Shown piece by piece: positions 43,544 through 50,956 of a DNA stretch of 64,000 nucleotides; position 1 is the first letter of the stretch, and every line of letters starts with the position of its first letter. The stretch lies in the NCBI GenBank assembly GCA_045811525.1, contig JBJMTV010000016.1, positions 186,001 through 250,000 on the forward strand. Reading direction: 5' to 3'. Under the pieces are notes generated by a model. The model searched no databases, was not told where the DNA came from, and saw only the letters and a program-made list of their open reading frames with translations. Source of the stretch: VAZQ01 sp045811525 (GTDB lineage Bacteria; Pseudomonadota; Alphaproteobacteria; Rhizobiales; Xanthobacteraceae). A program made the translations under genes and the position numbers.

Positions 43544-45838
43544 ATGGAGTGGAGGCGCACGACCAATGCGGTGATCGGCAGCCCCGTCGAGCGGCTCGAG
43601 GATTTGCGCTTCCTGCGCGGCCGCGGACAGTTCGTCGGCGACCTGCTGCGCCACAACCTCCTGCATGCGGCAATCCTGCGCAGCCCACATGCGCACGGCC
43701 GGATCCGCCAAATCGATGCGTCCGCGGCCATCGAGCGCCGCAGCGTGCGCGCCGTGCTTACCGCGAGCGACATCGTGCGCGATCTCGGCAACATCCCAAC
43801 CATTCCGCTGCGGCAGGAGTCCTCGCCCGCCTTCGTGCCGTATCAGCAGCCGGTGATCGCGCACGCCAAGGTGCGCTATGTCGGCGAGCCGGTTGCCGTG
43901 GTGCTCGCCGACAGCGCCGCTGCCGCGGAGGATGCGCTCGAGGCCATCAATCTCGAGATCGAGCCGTTACCGGCAGTGGTGAGCACGCGAGACGCGGCGC
44001 ACAGCACGCTCCTTCTGTTCGAGGATACCGGCAGCAATATTGCGCTCACGCTCTCGGGTGTGCGCGGTGATGCCGAAGCCGCCTTCGCCGACGCTCCCTA
44101 CAGGCGGCGCGAATGCTTCAAGGTGCAACGGCATGGCGCCGTGCCGATGGAGCCGCGTGGGCTCCTCGCAGAGTGGGAGACGGACGTTGGTCTCCTCACG
44201 GTCTATGGCGCCGCCAAAGTCGCATTCCTCAACCGCCGCGTCCTGGCCAGGCAGATGGGCCTTGCTGAAAACGCCATTCGCATGGTCGAGAACGATGTCG
44301 GCGGCGGGTTCGGCGCCCGCGGCGAGTTCTACCCAGAAGATTTTCTCATTTCCTTCGCCGCGCGTGCCGTGGGACAGCCGGTGAAGTGGATCGAGGATCG
44401 GCGCGAGCATCTTGCTACCACCAATCACGCGCGTGATGCCGAAGGCGAGATCGAGATCGCCTGCCGAGAGGACGGCACGATCCTGGCGCTGCGCGGGCGC
44501 GTGACCACCGACCAGGGTGCCTATATCCGCACCAACGGGCCCACAGCAGCACGCAATATCGCGCAGGTGTTGAGCGGCCCCTATCGCATTCCGCATCTGC
44601 GCGTGGATGTTGCGCTGGCGGTGACGAACAAGACGCCTTCCGGGACTTATCGCGGCCCTGGTCGCTTCGAGGCTGACTTCTTCCGTGAGCGACTGTTCGA
44701 TCTTGCAGCCGGCGAGCTCGGCATCGATCGCGTGGAATTCCGCCGCCGCAATCTCATCGGCGAGGACGAGCAGCCCTATCAGCTTGCGACGGTCGAGCCC
44801 CTGGCGATCACCACAGAAACCGACAGCGGCAACTATCGCAGCACTCTCGAGCGCTGCCTGCAGGAGATCGACTGGCAGGCCAAGATGCTGCTGCAAGGCA
44901 ACCTGATCGAAGGCCGCTATCACGGCAGCGCGATTGGGTGCTATCTCGAAGGCGGCGCCTCCGGGCCGAAGGAAGGTGCACGCCTCGCGCTCGACCCGGA
45001 CGGCAAGGTCGTCATTTTTGTTGGGTCGTCCTCGATTGGCCAGGGGCTTGAGACGGTGTGCGCCCAGATCGCAGCCGACGCCCTCGAGCTGCCGATGTCC
45101 GACATCGCCGGCGTGTTTCACGGCTCCACCGATTGCGTTGCCGAGGGCTACGGGTCCTACAGCTCACGTTCCGTCGTGATGGGTGGGAACGCCATTGTTG
45201 CGGCAGCAGGAAAGCTGCGCGACGCGATCCGCGAGTCCGCCGCGGCAAAGCTCGGCTGCACTGCCGCGGAGGTGACGATCGATGCGGGCCGTGTGCACGG
45301 CGGCGGCAAGGCGGCACTGCCGCTTGCAGCGTTTGCCGGTTTGTCGGCCGAAACGTCCTACGCCAGCAACCGCCGCACCTACAGCTACGGCGCGCATGCC
45401 GCCCACGTTGCGGTCGATCCGAAAACCGGCAGGATCGAGCTCCTCGACTACGTGGCGGTGGAGGATGTCGGGCGCATCATCAATCCGCTCACGCTGCATG
45501 GGCAAGCGATCGGTGCCATCGTGCAGGGCCTCGGCGGCGCTCTCATGGAGCAGTTCGCCTATGACAGCGACGGCCAGCTGCTCACCGGCTCGTTGGCCGA
45601 TTACCTCCTGCCGACGGCCAGCGATTTTCCCGTTCTGCGTGCGGTGGCGTTGGAGGAGAGCCCCTCGCCCACCAATCCGCTCGGCGCCAAGGGCGCTGGC
45701 GAAGGTGGGATTATTCCGGTCGCCGGCGTCATCGCCAATGCAGTGGCGGCCGCGCTCGCCTCACGCGGGGTCGAGCCGCGCGAGCTGCCGCTCTCGCCGT
45801 CGCGCGTGTGGCACATGATCAAGGAGGCATCGCGCTGA
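43544..45838 (+). CDS. Molybdenum hydroxylase large subunit A (xanthine dehydrogenase family)
   Basis: The 764-residue molybdopterin-binding subunit has GSPVERLEDLRFLRGRGQF, RYVGEPVAVVLADS, NDVGGGFGARGEFYPED, SGTYRGPGRFEADF, the molybdenum-cofactor segment IGQGLETVCAQIAADAL and catalytic Glu E720 in AKGAGEGGIIPVAG. These enzymes hydroxylate aromatic heterocycles, aldehydes or CO. Their medium (FAD) and small (2Fe-2S) subunits are not adjacent here, and the nearest are at 49579 and 50480. It is a paralogue of the protein at 50953, of equal length. ATG 43544 follows the previous stop by one base. Confidence 0.95.
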   Translation: MEWRRTTNAVIGSPVERLEDLRFLRGRGQFVGDLLRHNLLHAAILRSPHAHGRIRQIDASAAIERRSVRAVLTASDIVRDLGNIPTIPLRQESSPAFVPYQQPVIAHAKVRYVGEPVAVVLADSAAAAEDALEAINLEIEPLPAVVSTRDAAHSTLLLFEDTGSNIALTLSGVRGDAEAAFADAPYRRRECFKVQRHGAVPMEPRGLLAEWETDVGLLTVYGAAKVAFLNRRVLARQMGLAENAIRMVENDVGGGFGARGEFYPEDFLISFAARAVGQPVKWIEDRREHLATTNHARDAEGEIEIACREDGTILALRGRVTTDQGAYIRTNGPTAARNIAQVLSGPYRIPHLRVDVALAVTNKTPSGTYRGPGRFEADFFRERLFDLAAGELGIDRVEFRRRNLIGEDEQPYQLATVEPLAITTETDSGNYRSTLERCLQEIDWQAKMLLQGNLIEGRYHGSAIGCYLEGGASGPKEGARLALDPDGKVVIFVGSSSIGQGLETVCAQIAADALELPMSDIAGVFHGSTDCVAEGYGSYSSRSVVMGGNAIVAAAGKLRDAIRESAAAKLGCTAAEVTIDAGRVHGGGKAALPLAAFAGLSAETSYASNRRTYSYGAHAAHVAVDPKTGRIELLDYVAVEDVGRIINPLTLHGQAIGAIVQGLGGALMEQFAYDSDGQLLTGSLADYLLPTASDFPVLRAVALEESPSPTNPLGAKGAGEGGIIPVAGVIANAVAAALASRGVEPRELPLSPSRVWHMIKEASR

Positions 45839-45859
45839 GCGGATGCACCATGGCCCGGT

Positions 45860-46870
45860 CTACTCGATCACGCGGTCGGCGCGCGCCACTACGACAGGTG
45901 GAATGCTGATCCCGAGCGTGCGGGCCGCTCTGGCGTTGATCACCATCTCGAAGGTGGTCGGCAGCTGCACCGGCAGCTCACTGGGCTTGCCGCCCTTGAG
46001 CAGGCGCGCGGCATATTGCCCGATCTGGTCGTAGGCCCAGGTCAGCGTCGCTCCATAGCTGACGAGGCCACCAGCCTCGGCATATTGCGGCCAGGGATAG
46101 CTCGTCGGCAGCTTGTGCCGCGCTGCGAGCGCAACGATCTGATCGCGCCGGCTGGTGAAGAAGGAATCCGCGCTCACCATGAGGGCGCCAACGCTCTGGC
46201 GCACCGCATCCTCGAAGGCGCGATCGAGCTCGGCGTCGCTGCGCGCTTCCAGCACCACGATTTGCACCTCGGAGCCGCGCGTTGCTTCCTGCAGGTCGGT
46301 GATCTCGCTCACAGTCGAAATGCTCCCAGGGTTCACCAGGAAGCCGATCGTGTTGACCGGGACAAGCTCGCGCAAGAGCTCGAGCCGCTTCTTGCCGAGC
46401 TCGGCACTATAGACGCTGACGCCGGTAGCGTTGCCACCCGGACGCGCGATGCTCGCCACCAAGCCCTCCTGCACAGGATCGGACCCGGCAACGAAGAGAA
46501 TGGGGACAGCAGAGGTCGTACTCATCGCCGCCTTGGCACTGACGAGACCGCCGGTGGCGGCGATCAGCGCGACGCGACGCGCCACAAGATCGGCGGCCAT
46601 GGCCGGTAGCCGCTCATAGCGGCCGTCGGCCCAGCGATATTCGATTCGCAGACTTCGTCCTTCCACGTAGCCTTGGCTGGCGAGCGACTGGCGAAACGCT
46701 TCAACGAGCGTCTTGGTCGGGTCCGCCGACGCACTGTGCAGGAAGCCAATGAGCGGGATGGGGGCAGCTTGCGCAAAGGCGGGGAGCGGCACTGCGACCC
46801 CGAGCAGCAGCACGCATGCTAGCAATAGCTGGCGTAGCAGTGAACGGCCATCCTGCATCAGAGCGGGCAT
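45860..46870 (-). CDS. ABC-type substrate-binding protein (TrpX/DUF534 family)
   Basis: An exported binding protein of the ABC_sub_bind family. The leader is hydrophobic (LLRQLLLACVLLLGVAVPLPAFA). IPLIGFLHSASADPTKTLVEAFRQSLASQGYVEGRSLRIEYRWADGRYERLP, PGGNATGVSVYSAELGKKRLELL and MVINARAARTLGISIPPVVVARADRVI are family hallmarks. Homologues bind tryptophan or similar amino acids, with permease and ATPase encoded nearby; none are here. The start is uncertain between ATG 46870 and ATG 46858. It is convergent with the molybdenum hydroxylase and on the same strand as the next gene. Confidence 0.88.
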   Translation of the reverse strand: MPALMQDGRSLLRQLLLACVLLLGVAVPLPAFAQAAPIPLIGFLHSASADPTKTLVEAFRQSLASQGYVEGRSLRIEYRWADGRYERLPAMAADLVARRVALIAATGGLVSAKAAMSTTSAVPILFVAGSDPVQEGLVASIARPGGNATGVSVYSAELGKKRLELLRELVPVNTIGFLVNPGSISTVSEITDLQEATRGSEVQIVVLEARSDAELDRAFEDAVRQSVGALMVSADSFFTSRRDQIVALAARHKLPTSYPWPQYAEAGGLVSYGATLTWAYDQIGQYAARLLKGGKPSELPVQLPTTFEMVINARAARTLGISIPPVVVARADRVIE

Positions 46871-46958
46871 CCGCCAGCCATCCGTCGAGTGCGGCGGGGT
46901 CAATGTGAAGCAGCTCACGTCCTCGCTCAGAAACCCGCAAAGCCGCGAACTGCAGCTA

Positions 46959-47990
46959 TCACGGCAACCCGTCGTAATCGCTGCGCGCCTGGGTAAGTGC
47001 CAATGCAGTTCCCGGTGTGGTCAAAAGGTCCCCAACCATCTTTCCAATATCCGAATAAACGACTTTCAGAGTGGGGCCTTGGTACATGACAAGGGACTTA
47101 TCATTCGTGTCGGGGTCGACCGCGTCGTCCATATACTCACGGAGTGGGTAGCACATAACAAGGCTGTTATATTTCTGAGCAAGTCGAATAATGCGCTGAC
47201 GCTTGCTCGTGAAAAATGGGTCCGCGCTCAGGATAATCGCTTTCGAAGCTCCCTTCGGGTCAATCGCGTCTAACGCCTTGTTCGCATCGTCGATGGCGTC
47301 CCGCAATTTGATCCCCTTGTTCTCAAACGGACCGCCACCGGACGTACGCGCATCGAGCGCTTGACCCTGAGCATTCATACCATTCCATTCCACACTCTCA
47401 GCCGAGCCCATTTGGGAATTGCCGTTGTACAATAGACATATTTTTTGCGGCTGAATCCCGTAGGTACCAGTAAGGCGCGTGAATTTCTCTAGCATGTTGC
47501 TGTTCTGAGCCACGCCCTGAGGCTTGTCGAAGAAATACCCTCCTACTTGTCCTCGAGCGGCAACCGCTTGGTCGTAACGGCCAAGGACGACGAACAGCGG
47601 TATGCCCGTCAAACGCGCAACGGCATGACCGGATACCAACCCGCCGAATGCCACGAGACACTGCAGGTTTGGAGTATGGTCCTTCAAGTCGTCGGCAGCC
47701 CTGTTCAGCTCGTCGTTCGAGCTCATCCGGTACTTCCCGTTTGCATTCACTCGACGAAGATTGACGCGTTGCCGAGGGCCGGTGACAGGCTGCGTCGGGT
47801 CCGCCTCCCAATTTTTCGTCCGCAAGCCGCCAAAAAAAGCTTGCTCCAGGTCGGGGTCCAGCGTGGTGCTGTGCAGCAGCCCTATCCAGCGTGTCGTGTC
47901 AGCGGGGGCCGCTTGCGCAAAAGGAACCGACGTTGCGAGCGCCGCCATGCTGCTCGAGGCACCGATGAACTTTCGTCGGCTCGTGCTCAT
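46959..47990 (-). CDS. Tat-type exported TrpX-like binding protein (divergent)
   Basis: A 343-residue protein with a twin-arginine-like leader (MSTSRRKFIGASSSMAALATSVPFAQA). TTRWIGLLHSTTLDPDLEQAFFGGLRTKNWE, CLVAFGGLVSGHAVARLTGIPLFVVLGRYD and ILSADPFFTSKRQRIIRLAQKYNSLVMCYPLREYMDDA resemble the ABC_sub_bind fold only distantly. Its base composition is closer to AT (about 50% GC by eye) than the neighbours, which suggests more recent acquisition. ATG 47990 has AAAGGA 8 bases upstream. No permease or ATPase partner is nearby. Ligand unknown. Confidence 0.75.
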   Translation of the reverse strand: MSTSRRKFIGASSSMAALATSVPFAQAAPADTTRWIGLLHSTTLDPDLEQAFFGGLRTKNWEADPTQPVTGPRQRVNLRRVNANGKYRMSSNDELNRAADDLKDHTPNLQCLVAFGGLVSGHAVARLTGIPLFVVLGRYDQAVAARGQVGGYFFDKPQGVAQNSNMLEKFTRLTGTYGIQPQKICLLYNGNSQMGSAESVEWNGMNAQGQALDARTSGGGPFENKGIKLRDAIDDANKALDAIDPKGASKAIILSADPFFTSKRQRIIRLAQKYNSLVMCYPLREYMDDAVDPDTNDKSLVMYQGPTLKVVYSDIGKMVGDLLTTPGTALALTQARSDYDGLP

Positions 47991-48051
47991 TCACGCATCC
48001 TTTCGAACTATCCGTTCATTCTCGGCGAGGGGCGCACGTCCCGCCCCGTGG

Positions 48052-48369
48052 CTAGGAGCTGCAGCCGCAGCCACAGCCGCAGGAGTGCACGTCCTTGCTC
48101 TTCCAGTCGGGATGGTCCTGGTTCGGATAAAGCCGCCAGCCCAGCACGAAACGCGCGCCGTTCTTGTCCGCTTTCTTCTTCTCGCGCACCGCTTTGCGAA
48201 TAAGCGCGGCGAGGTCGCGGTTGGCCTGGTAACCGCATTTGTCGGTGGCGTTCGCGTGCTTGGCGTCGGTCTTCACTCCAGGCAGAGCGACGCGGCCTTT
48301 TCCCTGCGCGGTCTTGCGCGCGCCCTTGCGCAAGGTCTTGCGCGTCATCTTTGGGGTGATTTCAGGCAT
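48052..48369 (-). CDS. Small basic protein with C-terminal Cys-Gly-Cys-Gly-Cys-Gly-Cys tail
   Basis: I do not recognise this protein. The 105 residues start MPEITPKMTRKTLRKGARKTAQGKGRVALPGVKTDAK by composition, very rich in Lys/Arg. The end is HSCGCGCGCSS with four Cys alternating with Gly at residues 97-103; one other Cys is near residue 45. Translation is well supported: AGGAGG lies 7 bases before ATG 48369, and the start overlaps the end of the upstream metalloprotease-like gene. The tail could bind metal, or the protein could be a modified peptide precursor with a long leader, matched by a protease. That last idea is inference. Confidence 0.7.
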   Translation of the reverse strand: MPEITPKMTRKTLRKGARKTAQGKGRVALPGVKTDAKHANATDKCGYQANRDLAALIRKAVREKKKADKNGARFVLGWRLYPNQDHPDWKSKDVHSCGCGCGCSS

Positions 48370-49240
48370 TGCCGTCCTCCTGCTGTGAGCGAGCCATCCG
48401 CTCGCTGGTAACGTGTTGCAGCGTCGAGAGCATGTGGCGCCATGCGGCCGCGAGCTCGCTCAGCGGCTCCTGGTAAATCTCCTGCCAGCGTTCTGGCTTT
48501 CCTGCATCTTGGCGCGACGGCGTGAATGGCGTGCGCAGATAAAGCGCATGGAAAGCAGCGAGTCCGCGGCGCTCGATGAGAAACTGCGCAAATGATCCGA
48601 CTAGCCCGTAGATGGCGGACTGGCCGCGCCGGTCCTCGCCATACCCTACACCCCCAAGCTCCAATGTCAGCGGATTGGGAGTGGGGATGCCGTCGAGATG
48701 GTTGATGATTGGCAAAACCGCCGCTCCGGATGAGAGCCAATCGGGAGCGATGTCGCACAAGATCGCGTAGGCGCATTCGTGCAGGGGTCGGCCGAAGTTC
48801 GGAAAAGCGGCGTTGCCGCCGATCACCGCCTGCAGGTAGATCGCCAGGCCCTCCGCGAGCAGACGGTTGGCATTGGGGAAGTACACATGCGCGAGCTCAT
48901 GCATGATGGCTGCTTGCCCGGCCATCACGCGGCGCGCCGGAAACTCCAGATGACCGGCATGACCGTACCAGGCCGGCACCAGCGACTTGGAGATCTTGTA
49001 GCGATCAGACACGAGCACCTGCAGCTGCGGCACCTCGGCAGCTGACCAGCCGCCATGGCGGCCCCAATGCTCGAGTGCAATGAGCTCACGACGGAACTGG
49101 GCGCTGAAAACTTCACGCGTCGCAGCGTCGGCAACATCGAGCGCGAAGTGGAACGTTGCCGGACCACTATGCGGCGGATTTGTCCAAGCGCCGGCCTGAA
49201 CGCCATCCAATGTTGCAACGCGCGCTGCTGAGGGGCTCAC
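48362..49240 (-). CDS. HExxH metalloprotease-like protein (peptidase MA-type)
   Basis: A 292-residue protein with the zinc motif HELAH (H114, E115, H118) in AAIMHELAHVYFPNANRLLAEGLAIYL. E130 in LAEGLA stands as a possible third ligand, the pattern of peptidase MA-like gluzincins. No signal peptide is seen, so it may be cytoplasmic. GTG 49240 is preceded by AGGAG 7 bases upstream. That Shine-Dalgarno overlaps the end of palindrome 1, suggesting the palindrome landed at the 5' edge of the gene. The last codons overlap the start of the small Cys-Gly-tail protein, so the two are translated together. Substrate unknown. Confidence 0.8.
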   Translation of the reverse strand: MSPSAARVATLDGVQAGAWTNPPHSGPATFHFALDVADAATREVFSAQFRRELIALEHWGRHGGWSAAEVPQLQVLVSDRYKISKSLVPAWYGHAGHLEFPARRVMAGQAAIMHELAHVYFPNANRLLAEGLAIYLQAVIGGNAAFPNFGRPLHECAYAILCDIAPDWLSSGAAVLPIINHLDGIPTPNPLTLELGGVGYGEDRRGQSAIYGLVGSFAQFLIERRGLAAFHALYLRTPFTPSRQDAGKPERWQEIYQEPLSELAAAWRHMLSTLQHVTSERMARSQQEDGNA

Positions 49241-49249
49241 CGCGGGCTC

Positions 49250-49324
49250 CTAGTGTCCCGATTCCGAAGTTCGCATGATTGTGCGGCACCGTAGGTTGCG
49301 AACTTCGGAATCGAAGGACACTAG
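49250..49324. repeat. Palindrome 1 (75 bp, CTAGTGTCC ends)
   Basis: Outer arms CTAGTGTCC (49250-49258) and GGACACTAG (49316-49324), inner arms GATTCCGAAGTTCGCA (49260-49275) and TGCGAACTTCGGAATC (49297-49312), 16 bp perfect. The loop is 21 bases. It is related to palindrome 2 in both the CTAGTGT ends and the GAAGTYCGCA core. It looks like a MITE- or REP-type element and lies at the 5' edge of the metalloprotease-like gene. Confidence 0.85.
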
Positions 49325-49338
49325 CGAACTATGGGTGT

Positions 49339-49416
49339 CTAGTGTGGCTTTGGTTCAGAAGTCCGCATGACGAACTTGCGGCAAGAATGATGCGGACTTC
49401 TGAACCGCCACACTAG
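49339..49416. repeat. Palindrome 2 (78 bp, CTAGTGTGGC ends)
   Basis: Outer arms CTAGTGTGGC (49339-49348) and GCCACACTAG (49407-49416), inner arms GGTTCAGAAGTCCGCAT (49352-49368) and ATGCGGACTTCTGAACC (49390-49406), 17 bp perfect. Loop 21 bases, the same as palindrome 1. It shares ends and core with palindrome 1, 14 bases away. The rest of this 338-base gap (49417-49578) shows nothing I can identify. Confidence 0.85.
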
Positions 49417-49578
49417 CCTCAACCAGGGATGGTACCGCCCTTTTTGCCGCGCGCATAGCGCATCCGCCGGCCGTTACAGCAGAGGTGGGATCGGGCTCTG
49501 CGCGTTGACCCCTCGCTTTCGCGGGTGATAGGTAGCAAAGCACCCAGTGCTACGCGTGCAAGGGACGCCTCGAGCCTC

Positions 49579-50448
49579 ATGAAGCTACCGGCCTTCGAAT
49601 ATGCCTGCCCCTCGAGCGTGTCCGAGGCGGTTGCGTTGCTTGCTGCTCACGACGGCGAGGCCAAGCTCCTGGCGGGAGGTCAAAGCCTGGTGCCGATGCT
49701 TGCCTTTCGTCTTGCGCGCCCGGCACTGCTGGTTGATTTGCGCAAGCTTGCGGAATTGCGCGGCATCCGCATCACCGAGCACGGCGTGACGCTCGGCGCC
49801 ATGACGCGCTGGCGCGATATCGAGGATGACGCGAGGCTTGCCGTGGCGCATCCGCTGCTGAAAGCGGCGGTCGCGCATATCGCCCATTATCAGATCCGCA
49901 ACCGCGGCACCGTCGGCGGCAGCCTCGCACATGCGGATCCCGCGGCCGAGATGCCGGGCATTGCCGTGACCTGCGACGCGGAGATCGGTGTCGTCGGCAC
50001 ATCCGGTGCGCGCACGATCAAGGCGGATGATTTCTTCGAGAGCGCGCTCAGCACGACGCTTGCGCCGGACGAGATCATCACCGAGGTGCGGCTACCCGCG
50101 TGGCCGGCACAGCGGCGCTGGGGCTTTCAGGAATTCGCGCGTCGCCGCGGTGACTTTGCCATGGCTGGCGCCGCCCTGTTCTATGACGCGGACGGGCAAG
50201 GGCGCGCGTCCAACGCGCATGTCGGCGTGATCGGGGTTGGAGATCGCGCGCGTCGGCTGCCCGCGGTCGAAAGCGTGCTCAACGGCCGCGTGATCGACGA
50301 GGCGACTATTGCGGTTGCGGATCAAGCAGCCTGTGGCGCCGTCGATGCGCAGGAGGACATTCACGCCAGTGCCGCCTACCGACGCTCGCTCACCGGCACC
50401 ATGGTCGAGCGTGCGCTCAAGCAGGCAGCGGCTGAGCCCAATCGCTAG
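49579..50448 (+). CDS. Molybdenum hydroxylase medium (FAD) subunit
   Basis: The 289-residue FAD-binding subunit of a xanthine dehydrogenase-type enzyme (CoxM-like): KLPAFEYACPSSVSEAVALL, LLAGGQSLVPMLAFRLARPALLVDL (the GGQSL FAD signature), HIAHYQIRNRGTVGGSLAHADPAAEMPG (second FAD site), RRGDFAMAGAALF. ATG 49579 begins the conserved region; upstream in-frame sequence is not family-like. It is the first gene of a medium-small-large trio, followed by the 2Fe-2S subunit 31 bases later. Confidence 0.95.
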   Translation: MKLPAFEYACPSSVSEAVALLAAHDGEAKLLAGGQSLVPMLAFRLARPALLVDLRKLAELRGIRITEHGVTLGAMTRWRDIEDDARLAVAHPLLKAAVAHIAHYQIRNRGTVGGSLAHADPAAEMPGIAVTCDAEIGVVGTSGARTIKADDFFESALSTTLAPDEIITEVRLPAWPAQRRWGFQEFARRRGDFAMAGAALFYDADGQGRASNAHVGVIGVGDRARRLPAVESVLNGRVIDEATIAVADQAACGAVDAQEDIHASAAYRRSLTGTMVERALKQAAAEPNR

Positions 50449-50479
50449 ACCCATCTACTCCGTTTCATCGCGAGGATCC

Positions 50480-50956
50480 ATGTCGGTCAAATTCGAGGTC
50501 AATGGCAAACACGTCGAGGTCAACGTCGAGCCACGTATGACACTCGCAGATTGCCTGCGCCATGAGCTGCGGCTCACCGGCACCCACGTCGGCTGCGAGC
50601 ACGGCGTGTGCGGCGCCTGCACCGTCCTCGTCGACGGCGCAGCAGTACGCTCGTGCCTCATGCTTGCGGTGCAGGCGGAAGGCAGCACCGTTGTGACCGT
50701 CGAGGGGCTCTCCTATGACGAGGATCTCACGCCGTTGCAGAAGAGCTTCCGCAAGCATCATGCGCTGCAATGTGGGTTTTGCACGCCGGGCATGATCACC
50801 ACCGCGCATGCGCTGCTCAGCGAGGAGCCGGACTGTGATGCCGACCGGGTGCGCGAGGTGCTCTCTGGCAACATCTGCCGCTGCACCGGCTATATCTCCA
50901 TTGTCGAGGCGGTGCTCGATGCCCGCTCCGCCTACAAGCAGGGCGGCGCCGCATGA
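50480..50956 (+). CDS. Molybdenum hydroxylase small (2Fe-2S) subunit
   Basis: The 158-residue iron-sulfur subunit (CoxS-like). The plant-ferredoxin-type cluster is CEHGVCGAC with a following Cys in RSCLML; the second, helical cluster has CGFCTPG and CRCTGY. It passes electrons between molybdenum and FAD. ATG 50480 is used, at the usual start MSVKFEVNGK. The stop overlaps the start of the large subunit (ATGA), so translation is coupled. Confidence 0.97.
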   Translation: MSVKFEVNGKHVEVNVEPRMTLADCLRHELRLTGTHVGCEHGVCGACTVLVDGAAVRSCLMLAVQAEGSTVVTVEGLSYDEDLTPLQKSFRKHHALQCGFCTPGMITTAHALLSEEPDCDADRVREVLSGNICRCTGYISIVEAVLDARSAYKQGGAA

